Positions 32,582 to 45,654 are shown, counted from the first letter of the stretch. The stretch is 64,000 nucleotides of DNA from Nitratireductor mangrovi (GCF_007922615.2 NZ_CP042301.2:1302001-1366000); one strand, 5' to 3'. Program-made: numbers and translations. Notes: generated from the sequence alone by a model not told the origin.

Positions 32582-32953
32582 CTAGTCAGCAACAAAATCG
32601 GCCTGGACCTGAGGATTACTACCGTTCGAGGATGCAGTCACGATTCCCGTATAGGTGAACCCATCCTCCAAGCAGCCGGCAAGATAGTTGAGGCGTGTCG
32701 GCAGAGATCCAACCGACTCCGATCCTATGACTGCAACAACCCGCCCCTTGACCTGAACAGATAGCTTAGCACCAACCGCAGGACTGGATTTATGGTTCTT
32801 GTAGTAGTCGTGGCTAGCTACGTCCTCAAGACTAGCGGAAAACGCTTCACGGCACTTATCGGAGCCGCTTGAGCCACCGGCCGCTCCACTACCTGATCCG
32901 GTTTTCTTATTGCCAGAATAGTCGCTAAAACGTCCCGAGCCGCCGCTACCCAT
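32582..32953 (-). CDS. small Gly/Ser-rich protein with Met-Gly start, unknown function
   Basis: 123 residues. The first 31 are almost only Gly, Ser and small polar residues (MGSGGSGRFSDYSG, then KKTGSGSGAAGGSSGS) and look unfolded; Met removal would expose Gly2. The rest (32-123) is a compact, probably beta-rich domain with SVQVKGRVVAVIGS, VGSLPTRLNYLAGCLEDGF and TYTGIVTASS. I do not recognise the fold. As first gene of the operon, with GGAGA 6 bases before its ATG, it is the likely partner or substrate of the enzymes downstream. QatB of the Qat system also starts with Met-Gly, as far as I recall. Confidence 0.75.
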   Translation of the reverse strand: MGSGGSGRFSDYSGNKKTGSGSGAAGGSSGSDKCREAFSASLEDVASHDYYKNHKSSPAVGAKLSVQVKGRVVAVIGSESVGSLPTRLNYLAGCLEDGFTYTGIVTASSNGSNPQVQADFVAD

Positions 32954-32978
32954 TGCTCTCTCCCGTAAGTCGAGCGCA

Positions 32979-33008
32979 ATATTACCTATGGCAGTTTCAC
33001 CTTATCAA
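32979..33008 (-). promoter_or_regulatory. sigma-70 type promoter of the island operon
   Basis: Read on the minus strand: TTGATA (33008-33003), 18 bases, TAATAT (32984-32979), about 25 bases before the Gly-rich gene. The gap to uvrA (32954-33060) is otherwise empty. Confidence 0.5.
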
Positions 33009-33060
33009 GTATTGATTTACTCAATGCACAACCAGCTGCTCCGCCAATCCGAGCGAAGGT

Positions 33061-35985
<2,925 letters not shown>

Positions 35986-36126
35986 GCCGCCTGATGCCAT
36001 GTCGGGTGTCGGTTGGGATGGGCGCTGCGCGACCAGGCCCGCCTTTACATAGGTCGCCCCGCCGTCGCGTCGAGGGCTTCCCGCCAGCCGAGTTAGACTC
36101 CTTTGAGCGGGCAGGGCAAGTCAAAA

Positions 36127-36141
36127 GAACAAAGGCCGAAC
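36127..36141 (-). promoter_or_regulatory. SOS (LexA) box of uvrA
   Basis: GAAC, 7 bases, GAAC; read on the minus strand this is GTTC-N7-GTTC, the alphaproteobacterial LexA site. It is 142 bases before the uvrA start, and TTGACT lies 7 bases downstream of it on the minus strand. Confidence 0.7.
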
Positions 36142-36557
36142 GGGCTCCTGACAACCCGCTTGTGGACAATTGACCGCCGCGTGCGATCACATTTTGCCCC
36201 GCCCGGGCGCGCTTTTGTTGACAGGCCGGCCGGCGAGGGCGCAGAGTCCCGGAAGTTCCGCAGCCGCCTCGGGTCAACCGCAAGCCGGGACCGCCCGTGA
36301 GACGACGCGGGTGCGAGGAATGAGCGCGGAACGGTGTCGGTACCAACAGCAGAGGAGAGAGGCATGAATCCGCCGGACAGTCCCTGCAGGTCCCGTTTCA
36401 CGGCGGGACCACGTCGGACCTGACGGACGCCTGAGCGCCCGACGGGGCCGCACGTCGAAATCAAACCACATCGTTGAAGAATGCACCGGAGCGAGACCCT
36501 GACCGGCTCCTCCGGGAAGATCACCTGATACACCCGGAGATCGGGAAAAACCCAGGA

Positions 36558-36603
36558 AGGCCTCGCGCGCTCGGAACAGGCAGCGGCGAGGCCTCACTTT
36601 TTT
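36558..36603 (+). terminator. strong intrinsic terminator with no assigned gene
   Basis: AGGCCTCGC (36558-36566) pairs perfectly with GCGAGGCCT (36586-36594), followed by CAC and six T. It points rightwards, where the nearest gene is on the other strand, so it must end a plus-strand transcript from within 36001-36557. Confidence 0.7.
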
Positions 36604-36741
36604 CGGGGGCTATGTCGTCTGGGCGCGATGTTTCGCGTGGGCGACTTCCAGCCGTCATGCGTCAGCCGTCGAGCAGCCGCGCGGCGAGCGATAGTCTTCG
36701 CGTGCCGCCTGGGGCCGTGCTTCAGACGGAGCGGGACGTCC

Positions 36742-37059
36742 CTATCGGGAGATGGAGGCGTTGGGACCGGGCTGTTGCGGGTTCACGACCGGGCTCGAGC
36801 GGCCGTCATGGCGATAGCCGCCGAAGCCGATCTGGTAGGAGACGCTGCCCGAAATGGTCACGTCCCAATTGCCGACCTTGTACGAGCCCGGCGTCGAGCC
36901 GACCGGCACGCCGTCCTCGGGCTCGCCGATCAGGATGTCGGTCGTGACCGTGCCGGCGCCGTGCTTCACGCCCGGCAGGCTGTCATCGGCCGAGGCCAGC
37001 GGCATGGCGGCAAGCGACGCGGCGGCGACGACGATGGCGGTTGCGAAAAATCTGGGCAT
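36742..37059 (-). CDS. small exported protein, unknown function
   Basis: 105 residues. Signal peptide about 1-26 (MPRFFATAIVVAAASLAAMP, cut after ASA). The mature part has KVGNWDVTISGSVSYQIGFGGY, which looks like a short beta segment of a porin-like protein, then a Pro/Ser end. GGAG lies 7 bases before the ATG at 37059; a longer frame to 37098 lacks a ribosome site. Not recognised. Confidence 0.65.
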   Translation of the reverse strand: MPRFFATAIVVAAASLAAMPLASADDSLPGVKHGAGTVTTDILIGEPEDGVPVGSTPGSYKVGNWDVTISGSVSYQIGFGGYRHDGRSSPVVNPQQPGPNASISR

Positions 37060-37142
37060 GACCGGGCTCCGGGGATCGAGGCGTAGAGATAATATCAACC
37101 GCGCCGTTTGCCAATCGGGGCGCGATCACGATCCGCGCAGCG

Positions 37143-37183
37143 CTTGCAATCGTGGCCCGGCCCATATAGAACAAAAAAAGAAC
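37143..37183 (+). promoter_or_regulatory. ssb promoter with SOS (LexA) box
   Basis: CTTGCA (37143-37148), 16 bases, TATAGA (37165-37170). The SOS box GAAC-N7-GAAC (37169-37183, all seven spacer bases A) begins inside the -10 element, so LexA would block the promoter. ssb starts 118 bases after the box. Confidence 0.65.
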
Positions 37184-37300
37184 AAACTGCTTGTGGACAG
37201 AGCCGCGATAACGCGGAAGCACCGCGCGGCGGCGGCGGCGATCGGATAGGATGCGCGCCGATCAGCAATTTTCCGTTTCGGACGAGCGTGGAGGCGAGTG

Positions 37301-37789
37301 ATGGCGGGTAGCGTGAACAAGGTCATTCTGGTGGGCAATCTGGGCGCGGACCCGGAAATTCGCCGCCTCAATTCCGGCGACCCGGTCGTCAACATGCGGA
37401 TCGCGACCTCCGAGACGTGGCGCGACCGCCAGTCCGGCGAACGGCGCGAGCGCACCGAATGGCACAATGTCGTGATCTTCAACGACAATCTCGCCAAGGT
37501 GGCCGAGCAATATCTGAAGAAGGGCGCCAAGGTTTATATCGAGGGCCAGTTGCAGACCCGCAAATGGCAGGACCAGCAGGGCCAGGACCGCTACACCACC
37601 GAGGTCGTGCTGCAGAAATTCCGCGGCGAGCTGCAGATGCTGGATTCGCGCAACCAGGGCGAGGGCGGCCAGTACAGCGCGCCGGCCAATCGCGGTTCGG
37701 ATTTCGGTTCCTCCGGCCCCGGCGATGCCCAGCGTGGCGGCGGGGGCGGCGGTTTCTCGCGCGACCTCGACGACGAAATCCCGTTCTGA
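37301..37789 (+). CDS. ssb: single-stranded DNA-binding protein
   Basis: 162 residues. OB-fold (about 1-110: [50 protein letters not shown]), a Gly-rich linker and the protein-interaction tip DDEIPF. The ATG follows GGAGGCGAGTG; an in-frame GTG directly before it is unlikely. Divergent from uvrA across 1.3 kb, as in related genomes. Confidence 0.97.
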   Translation: MAGSVNKVILVGNLGADPEIRRLNSGDPVVNMRIATSETWRDRQSGERRERTEWHNVVIFNDNLAKVAEQYLKKGAKVYIEGQLQTRKWQDQQGQDRYTTEVVLQKFRGELQMLDSRNQGEGGQYSAPANRGSDFGSSGPGDAQRGGGGGGFSRDLDDEIPF

Positions 37790-37799
37790 GCGGTCAGTG

Positions 37800-38219
37800 A
37801 TGCAGCGCATCGCGCACGTCATGGTCGTGGTGCGCGACTATGACGAGGCCATCGCGTTTTATTGCGGCAAGCTCGGCTTCGAACTGCTGGAAGACAGCTA
37901 CCAGCCCGAACAGGACAAGCGCTGGGTGGTCGTCGCGCCACCGGGTGGCGGCACCTCGCTGGTGCTCGGCCGGGCATCGGACGACGGGCAGGCGGCGGCG
38001 GTCGGCAACCAGACCGGCGGCCGCGTCTTCCTGTTCCTGCAGACCGACGATTTCGAGCGCGACCACAAGCGCTATCTTGGCGAAGGCGTCGAGTTCGTGC
38101 GTGACCCGAAGGTCATGGATTACGGCACGGTCGCCGTGTTCCGGGACCTCTACGGCAACCAGTGGGACCTGATCGAATTCGCTGCCGGCCATCCGCTCGC
38201 GTTCGCGGCAAAACCCTGA
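37800..38219 (+). CDS. VOC (glyoxalase/bleomycin-resistance) superfamily protein
   Basis: 139 residues, one VOC module: RIAHVMVVVRDYDEAIAFYCGKLGFELLED at the start and VAVFRDLYGNQWDLIEF at the end. Putative metal ligands His6 and the late Glu are present. Starts 11 bases after ssb. The substrate is unknown. Confidence 0.85.
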   Translation: MQRIAHVMVVVRDYDEAIAFYCGKLGFELLEDSYQPEQDKRWVVVAPPGGGTSLVLGRASDDGQAAAVGNQTGGRVFLFLQTDDFERDHKRYLGEGVEFVRDPKVMDYGTVAVFRDLYGNQWDLIEFAAGHPLAFAAKP

Positions 38220-38267
38220 CGGGTTCGTGATTGGCGCTTGAGCGCGTCCTGCCGCAGAACGGCAGGC

Positions 38268-38648
38268 ATGGCTCTGATCAGACATTTAACCGCCGCGTTC
38301 TGCGTTGCCTTGCTGGCGGCCGGAGGCGCGGCCCATGCCGGCGACGCCGATGTCGTGGATGCGCGCGCCGAGCGGGCGCAGGACGGCACCTATCGCTTCG
38401 ATGTCACCGTGCGTCACGCCGACGAGGGCTGGGACCATTACGCCGACCGCTGGGAGGTGCTCGGACCGGACGGCAAGGTGCTGGGCGAGCGCGTGCTGTT
38501 GCATCCGCATGTCGACGAGCAGCCCTTCACGCGAAGCCAGAGCGGCATCGCAATTCCCGATGATGTGCGTGAGGTGACCATCCGCGCGAATGACAAGGTG
38601 CACGGCTTCGGCGGGCGCGAGATGACGGTGGCCTTGCCTGGGCGGTGA
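38268..38648 (+). CDS. exported protein, unknown function
   Basis: 126 residues. Signal peptide about 1-22 (MALIRHLTAAFCVALLAAGG, cut after AHA). The mature domain has YRFDVTVRHADEGWDHYADRWEVLGPDGKVLGERVLLHPHVDEQPFTRS (in segments) and VREVTIRANDKVHGFGGREMTV: a beta-sandwich-like exported domain found unnamed in many alphaproteobacteria. Confidence 0.75.
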   Translation: MALIRHLTAAFCVALLAAGGAAHAGDADVVDARAERAQDGTYRFDVTVRHADEGWDHYADRWEVLGPDGKVLGERVLLHPHVDEQPFTRSQSGIAIPDDVREVTIRANDKVHGFGGREMTVALPGR

Positions 38649-38771
38649 CAAGCCATTGCGAGAATGTTCTATTCCCATTGGCGGGCCCAACGGTAGATGT
38701 CTGCCCACATTTGTGCCGCGGATTGTTGGCCGGTTCCTGATGCCTGCCTGTGAAATGGAGGTGGTCGGACT

Positions 38772-39473
38772 ATGCGCGCACTCTTGTTCACTACTGGCTC
38801 GCCATTTGCGAGAGCCGTCCGTATTGTTCTCGACGAACTCGCGCTCGACTATGAGAGGCGTGAGGAGATCACAACGCCGAGCGTCGAAGAACGAGTCGCA
38901 GCGACACCAACTCTGCAGGTACCTACTTTCTGGGACGGAGACCTGACACTTTGGGAAAGTGGCTTGATCGTTGAGTACCTGCTGTCGACCTATCGGCAGA
39001 ACGGAGCAGCTGGATTGCCACTGGCAACCCACGCCTTCCGGCCGGAGTTCGAATGGCATGACAAGTTGGTATTCGCGACGATCCAGACGTTCGGAAATGC
39101 GGCAACGACCATTTCTCAGATGAGATGGTCGGGAATTGCCCTACAGCAGAACGCACATCTGCAGAGATCGGCAGAGAAGCTGTTTCGCATCTTGAACTGG
39201 CTTGAGGGTCAGCTAGGTGATGGCGACGGTTTCGTGCCAGGCTACGTGTCTATGCAGGATATCTTTCTGGCATCACACGTCCGTTTCGTGCAGGCGCGTC
39301 CCCTCGGCATCGAGCTTGGTCTCGAGAGCTTTGCCAGGGTTTCGACGTTGCTTGAGCGACTTGACGAGCGGGAGAGCTTCAAGGCGAACCCGATCTGGTG
39401 GTGGGAGCCGGGGGTAGTGGCGTATGAGCCGGATGGCACCCCGATCTACAAGAAGGATGCCGGCTCGAGATAA
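38772..39473 (+). CDS. glutathione S-transferase family protein of atypical composition
   Basis: 233 residues. Thioredoxin-like N-terminus (ALLFTTGSPFARAVRIVLDELAL, TLQVPTFWDGDLTLWESGLIVEYL with the glutathione-binding cis-Pro and ES pair) and a helical C-terminal domain (about 95-215). GGAGG lies 10 bases before the ATG. A spot count gives 30 of 60 G+C at 39061-39120, clearly lower than the neighbours, which suggests transfer. Substrate unknown. Confidence 0.88.
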   Translation: MRALLFTTGSPFARAVRIVLDELALDYERREEITTPSVEERVAATPTLQVPTFWDGDLTLWESGLIVEYLLSTYRQNGAAGLPLATHAFRPEFEWHDKLVFATIQTFGNAATTISQMRWSGIALQQNAHLQRSAEKLFRILNWLEGQLGDGDGFVPGYVSMQDIFLASHVRFVQARPLGIELGLESFARVSTLLERLDERESFKANPIWWWEPGVVAYEPDGTPIYKKDAGSR

Positions 39474-39533
39474 ACAAAAACGGGGTCGCGTAGTCACTGC
39501 ATCAGTGCGGATACGGCGACGCGAAGCTGGGGG

Positions 39534-39713
39534 TCAAACCGCAATAACCGTGATTATCGCCGGCGCCCGCTCAGCCAGCCGCGAACGACAGGCGGACTGA
39601 GTCGTCTCGTTGCCGCGCGTTCTGCGCGGCACGGTGCGCACGGCAAGGTCCGGCAATTCGTCGGCGAAGAAGGCCCAGAAGGCGCGCCGGTGGGCGGTGA
39701 GTTCCGAGACCAT
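39534..39713 (-). pseudogene. possible gene fragment next to the GST
   Basis: A 59-codon frame directly downstream of marC begins MVSELTAHRRAFWAFFADEL, which reads like real protein, and then degrades into Arg/Ser-rich text after residue 30. It may be the 5' end of a gene cut when the AT-richer GST segment came in. It could also be chance. Confidence 0.25.
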
Positions 39714-39723
39714 GCCGGCGGCC

Positions 39724-40353
39724 TCACGCCGCCATCAGCGCCTTGATGCCGTCGGCGACGAACTGGACGGCGAGGGCGGCAAGGATGACGCCGAGCAGGC
39801 GGGTGAGGATCGAGCGCCCGGTCTGGCCAAGAAAACCATCGACCCGTTCGGCGAGCAGGAACACCAGATAGGTGAGCAAAATGCCGGCGAGGATGACCGC
39901 CACCAGGGCGGCCTGGCCGACGGCGCCTTCGAACGAGCCTGACAGCAGCACCGTGGCCGAGATCGCACCGGGGCCGGCAATCAGCGGGATCGCGAGCGGG
40001 AAGGCGGCGATGTTGTGGATCATGTCCTTGGTGATGGCGACGTCGGCGCTCTTTTCCTTGCGCTCCTGACGGCGCTCGAAAACCATCTCGAAGGCGATGA
40101 AGAACAGGAGCAGGCCGCCGGCGACCCGGAAGGCGGGCAAGGTGATGCCGAAGACCGACAGGATCGCGGCGCCGGCGAGCGCGAACAGGGCAAGCAGCAG
40201 GAAGCCGATGACCGAGGCGCGCAGTGCGACCTGCTGGCGCTCGGCCCGGTTCATGCCGCGGGTCAGCGCCAGGAACAGCGGCGCCAGCCCGGGCGGGTCG
40301 ATCGTCACCAGGATGGTAACGAATGCGTTGAAGATCTGGTCGAGGCTCGGCAT
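39724..40353 (-). CDS. MarC family membrane protein
   Basis: 209 residues, six membrane helices. Family motifs: FVTILVTIDPPGLAPLFLALT, ALRASVIGFLLLALFALAG, FRVAGGLLLFFIAFEMVF, AAFPLAIPLIAGPGAISATVLL. GGGGGAACTTG precedes the ATG. Despite the name, MarC proteins are not shown to give antibiotic resistance; transport of a small metabolite is assumed. Confidence 0.92.
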   Translation of the reverse strand: MPSLDQIFNAFVTILVTIDPPGLAPLFLALTRGMNRAERQQVALRASVIGFLLLALFALAGAAILSVFGITLPAFRVAGGLLLFFIAFEMVFERRQERKEKSADVAITKDMIHNIAAFPLAIPLIAGPGAISATVLLSGSFEGAVGQAALVAVILAGILLTYLVFLLAERVDGFLGQTGRSILTRLLGVILAALAVQFVADGIKALMAA

Positions 40354-40456
40354 CAAGTTCCCCCCGCGTCCGGCCAGATGTACCGCCGGCAGCGCCGCTT
40401 GGCCAGCCGGTCGCAGCGGCGGGGGAGGGGCCGACGGGCGGCCGACCGTCGCGTGC

Positions 40457-40831
40457 TCAACTCTCCTGCCGGTAAGCCTCCAGCCGGTAGCCGTCGGGAT
40501 CGACGACGAAGGCGGCGTAATAGCCGTTGCCATAGTCGGCGCGTAGCCCCGGCCGACCGTTGTCGGAACCGCCGCCGGCAAGCGCGGCGGCGTGAAAGCG
40601 GTCGACGGCGCCCCGATCCGGGGCGGTCAGGCAGAGGTGCAGGCCGGAGCCCGGATCGGCGACGACAGGTGTCTTCGCGGCCAGCACCCACAGGCCGATG
40701 CGATCCGTGCCGTAGCCGAGCGAGGTTTGGTCCTGATGCAGCAGAGACAGACCGAGCGCGGCGAGCGCCGTATCATAAAATTTGCGGCTGCGGGCGAGAT
40801 CGGCCACGCCGATCGAGACATGATCGAACAT
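40457..40831 (-). CDS. VOC family protein
   Basis: 124 residues. MFDHVSIGVADLARSRKFYDTALAALGLSLL at the start, GLHLCLTAPDRGAVDRFHAAALAGGG in the middle and YYAAFVVDPDGYRLEAY at the end, the usual VOC layout with metal ligands His4 and a late Glu. Runs after the DUF1579-like gene on the same strand with a 24-base gap. Confidence 0.88.
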   Translation of the reverse strand: MFDHVSIGVADLARSRKFYDTALAALGLSLLHQDQTSLGYGTDRIGLWVLAAKTPVVADPGSGLHLCLTAPDRGAVDRFHAAALAGGGSDNGRPGLRADYGNGYYAAFVVDPDGYRLEAYRQES

Positions 40832-40855
40832 CGTTCGTTTCTCCTTTTTTGAAGC

Positions 40856-41392
40856 TCAGGCGACGCGGCGGGCGAAGAATTCGACGATGCGGCGCCAGTC
40901 GCCGCCTTCCGCGTCGCGGACCTCACCGATCCAGTGAAAACTGTCCGCAGTGATTTCGGTGAAGCGCCAGCGGTTTTGCACGCCGTCCTCGTCGACGCCT
41001 TCCTGGACGATGTCCTTTCCCGCCGCACGGCCGATCTGGCGCGAATAGACGTGGCGGACCGGATCGGCATAGATGATGCGCCAGGCGTCGAGCTTCGGAT
41101 CGAAGATGCGCAGCGTGGTGCCATGCATCAGGGCCGCGGCGGGATCGTCGGCGCCGGGGTCGCGGAAACCGGGGATGCGCCAGATGTCCTGCATTACGCG
41201 GCCTTGCAGCACCCAGCCGAAATGGGCGCTGCCGTGGCCAGTTGCGGTCGTGCCGTCGGGCAGGTGCCGGACGACGTCCATCTCCCAGTCGCCGACCAGC
41301 CAGCCATAGAGTTCCGCCTTGGCGGCGATCTCCGCGGCCGGCCCGTCGGCATGCAGCAAGCGGGGCAGGCTGCGGGTTGCGATCGTGTTCAT
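40856..41392 (-). CDS. DUF1579-like protein
   Basis: 178 residues, soluble. A lipocalin-like beta pattern: LVGDWEMDVVRHLPDGTTATGHGSAHFGWVLQGR, TTLRIFDPKLDAWRIIYADP, RWRFTEITADSFHWIGEVRDAEGGDWRRIVEF (in segments). The family has no known activity. Divergent from the AraC regulator with an 84-base gap, so it and the VOC gene may be its targets. Confidence 0.72.
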   Translation of the reverse strand: MNTIATRSLPRLLHADGPAAEIAAKAELYGWLVGDWEMDVVRHLPDGTTATGHGSAHFGWVLQGRVMQDIWRIPGFRDPGADDPAAALMHGTTLRIFDPKLDAWRIIYADPVRHVYSRQIGRAAGKDIVQEGVDEDGVQNRWRFTEITADSFHWIGEVRDAEGGDWRRIVEFFARRVA

Positions 41393-41476
41393 GCTCCTGA
41401 CCTTTCTGTCATGATGATCGCCCTGTTAGCCGCGCGGCCGATGGTCCGGCTTGGGAGAAATTGCTATTCTGCATGC

Positions 41477-42298
41477 ATGGGAATCCTCGGGCGCGAACTG
41501 GCGACCGGCGACGGCTGGTACGTGAAGGACATCGTCTGCGATCCCGGGCCGAACGACCGGCCGTTCGAGGAGCAGCACGCGAATTTCTGCGTCGCCTTGG
41601 TGAGCGGCGGCAGCTTCCGCTACCGCTCCTCGACCGGCGAGGCGCTGCTGGCGCCCGGCGCGATGTTGTTCGGCCGGCAGGGCGCCTGCTTCGAATGCGG
41701 GCATGATCACTCGGTGGGCGACCGCTGCATCTCCTTCCACTTTTCCGGCGATTACATCGAGGAAACGGCACGCGAGGTAGCCGGCGCACGCGGCAGCGGT
41801 TTCGCCCGCGCCGCATTGCCGCCCGGCACCGCAACGGCGCGACTGGCCAGCGATCTCGCGGTGGCCGCGGAAGACGATGACCGGCCGGCCTTCGCCGAAC
41901 TCGCGCTGCGCGTGGCGTCGGCCGCGCTCGCCGGTGCGGCGGCGGACAGGATGAAGGCACCGACGGCACGCGAGGAACGCGCGGTGAGTGCGGCGTTGCA
42001 AAGGATCGAGGCCGATGTCGCGATGGAGGTGTCGCTGGCCGCTTTGGCCGAGGAGGCAAGGCTGAGCCGGTTCCACTTCTTGCGCGTATTTCGCCAGGTG
42101 ACCGGGACGACTCCTTACCAGTACCTGCTGTTGCGGCGCCTGCACCGCGCCGCCGCCGCGCTGCGCCACGGACGCGACGGTGTCGCGGCGATCGCCTACG
42201 ACGCCGGTTTTGGCGACCTGTCGACCTTCAACCGCCGGTTCCGCCGTGTCTTCGGCGTGTCGCCGAGCACGTTGCGACGCGCGAAGCCGGCCGCCTGA
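41477..42298 (+). CDS. AraC-family transcriptional regulator
   Basis: 273 residues. N-terminal cupin-like sensing part (about 1-120: CVALVSGGSFRYRSSTGEALLAPGAMLFG) and two C-terminal helix-turn-helix motifs (about 175-270: VSLAALAEEARLSRFHFLRVFRQVTGTTPYQYLLLRRLHRAA and VAAIAYDAGFGDLSTFNRRFRRVFGVSPSTLRR). Position suggests control of the divergent DUF1579/VOC pair. Confidence 0.9.
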   Translation: MGILGRELATGDGWYVKDIVCDPGPNDRPFEEQHANFCVALVSGGSFRYRSSTGEALLAPGAMLFGRQGACFECGHDHSVGDRCISFHFSGDYIEETAREVAGARGSGFARAALPPGTATARLASDLAVAAEDDDRPAFAELALRVASAALAGAAADRMKAPTAREERAVSAALQRIEADVAMEVSLAALAEEARLSRFHFLRVFRQVTGTTPYQYLLLRRLHRAAAALRHGRDGVAAIAYDAGFGDLSTFNRRFRRVFGVSPSTLRRAKPAA

Positions 42299-42452
42299 CC
42301 GGACGCTGGCGACGCAGGTTCCCCGTGGCGCACGGCGACCGATTCGGGCAGTTTTCCGGCACTCCCCGGAAGGCAATCGGAACTGAAAAAGAATGCGCGC
42401 GTAATGCGTTGTTTTCAAAGCACTTTTGAGCGCCGAAAATCAGGCGTCGAGG

Positions 42453-42480
42453 TTGGAGAATTTCGCCGGCATCCTATATA
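42453..42480 (+). promoter_or_regulatory. gyrA promoter
   Basis: TTGGAG (42453-42458), 16 bases, TATATA (42475-42480). Transcription would begin near 42487, a few bases before the leader ATG at 42490, making that ORF nearly leaderless. Another promoter further up would leave AAGGAGG in the mRNA. Confidence 0.5.
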
Positions 42481-42489
42481 AGGAGGCCG

Positions 42490-42518
42490 ATGATTCCTCA
42501 TTTCGATCGTGACCTGAT

Positions 42519-42522
<4 letters not shown>
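42490..42522 (+). CDS. 10-codon leader ORF overlapping the gyrA start
   Basis: ATG at 42490 with AAGGAGG just before it encodes [10 protein letters not shown] and stops at a TGA that overlaps the gyrA TTG as TTGA. gyrA itself has no ribosome site, so it probably depends on ribosomes finishing this ORF. Confidence 0.5.
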
Positions 42523-45311
<2,789 letters not shown>

Positions 45312-45323
45312 GCCAAAGAAAAA

Positions 45324-45344
45324 GGGCCGCCCGGCGGGCGGCCC
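45324..45344 (-). terminator. terminator between gyrA and the convergent small gene
   Basis: GGGCCGCCC (45324-45332), 3-base loop, GGGCGGCCC (45336-45344). The T-run (TTTTTCTTT) follows on the minus strand, so it best serves the small gene at 45396; gyrA may use it too. Confidence 0.65.
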
Positions 45345-45395
45345 CAAGTTTCAGGCTTCCGGAACAACCGCAAGCCCTGGGAGGATGGTCAGAAA

Positions 45396-45536
45396 TCAGC
45401 GGTGCGGCGGACCGAAGCGGCGGCCGCGCGTGGCGCGCACCTCAAGCTTCTGGCGCTGCGCCTCTTCATAGAAACCGAACGCGGTGGCAATCAGCATGGC
45501 GATGGTCATGGCCGCGGCGAGCAAGGTGATCAGCAT
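45396..45536 (-). CDS. small single-span membrane protein
   Basis: 46 residues: hydrophobic helix MLITLLAAAMTIAMLIATAF then a basic tail FYEEAQRQKLEVRATRGRRFGPP. GGAG lies 9 bases before the ATG at 45536. A longer frame to 45587 lacks a ribosome site. Similar unnamed proteins sit beside gyrA in other rhizobia. A possible SOS box lies about 100 bases upstream. Confidence 0.65.
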   Translation of the reverse strand: MLITLLAAAMTIAMLIATAFGFYEEAQRQKLEVRATRGRRFGPPHR

Positions 45537-45639
45537 GGCATTGGTCTCCTTTGCTTCGAGAACGCATTGAAGCGCGTTTGGTTTCATGCGTCTGTGAGAA
45601 GTCTTACTTTGCGCGCCTTGAACGCCTGCTGATCGACCC

Positions 45640-45654
45640 GTTCATCCACCGTTC
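45640..45654. promoter_or_regulatory. possible third SOS (LexA) box
   Basis: GTTC-N7-GTTC, followed by a third GTTC at 45669. It lies upstream of both the small membrane protein (minus) and coaD (plus). One such match in this window could be chance. Confidence 0.35.

Larger units (their letters stand above)
29974..32953 (-). other. AT-richer four-gene island with a nucleobase-enzyme operon
   Basis: Four minus-strand genes in one tight operon (gaps of 0, then two 4-base overlaps). Spot counts give 29 of 60 G+C at 30181-30240 and 28 of 60 at 32761-32820, against 40 of 60 at 33661-33720 in uvrA, so the block was probably acquired. No integrase, transposase, tRNA gene or flanking direct repeat was seen. 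It sits between an exported-protein gene and uvrA. Confidence 0.8.
36001..36741. other. 740-base gap between uvrA and a small exported-protein gene
   Basis: No convincing gene. It holds the uvrA SOS box (36127-36141), a possible 19-codon leader ORF at 36364-36423 (plus strand, preceded by AGGAGAGAGG), a hairpin CCGGAGC ... GCTCC around 36486-36515, and a strong plus-strand terminator at 36558-36603. Together 36364-36603 could be a short transcript, such as a small RNA, but no promoter is obvious. Confidence 0.4.

Noticed and set aside
29974..32953. Calling the island a type IV CBASS or Qat system
   Set aside because: There is no CD-NTase and no TGT-like protein for CBASS, and no ATPase or TatD protein for Qat, within 10 kb on either side. 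Only the QueC-like and OGG-like parts are shared.
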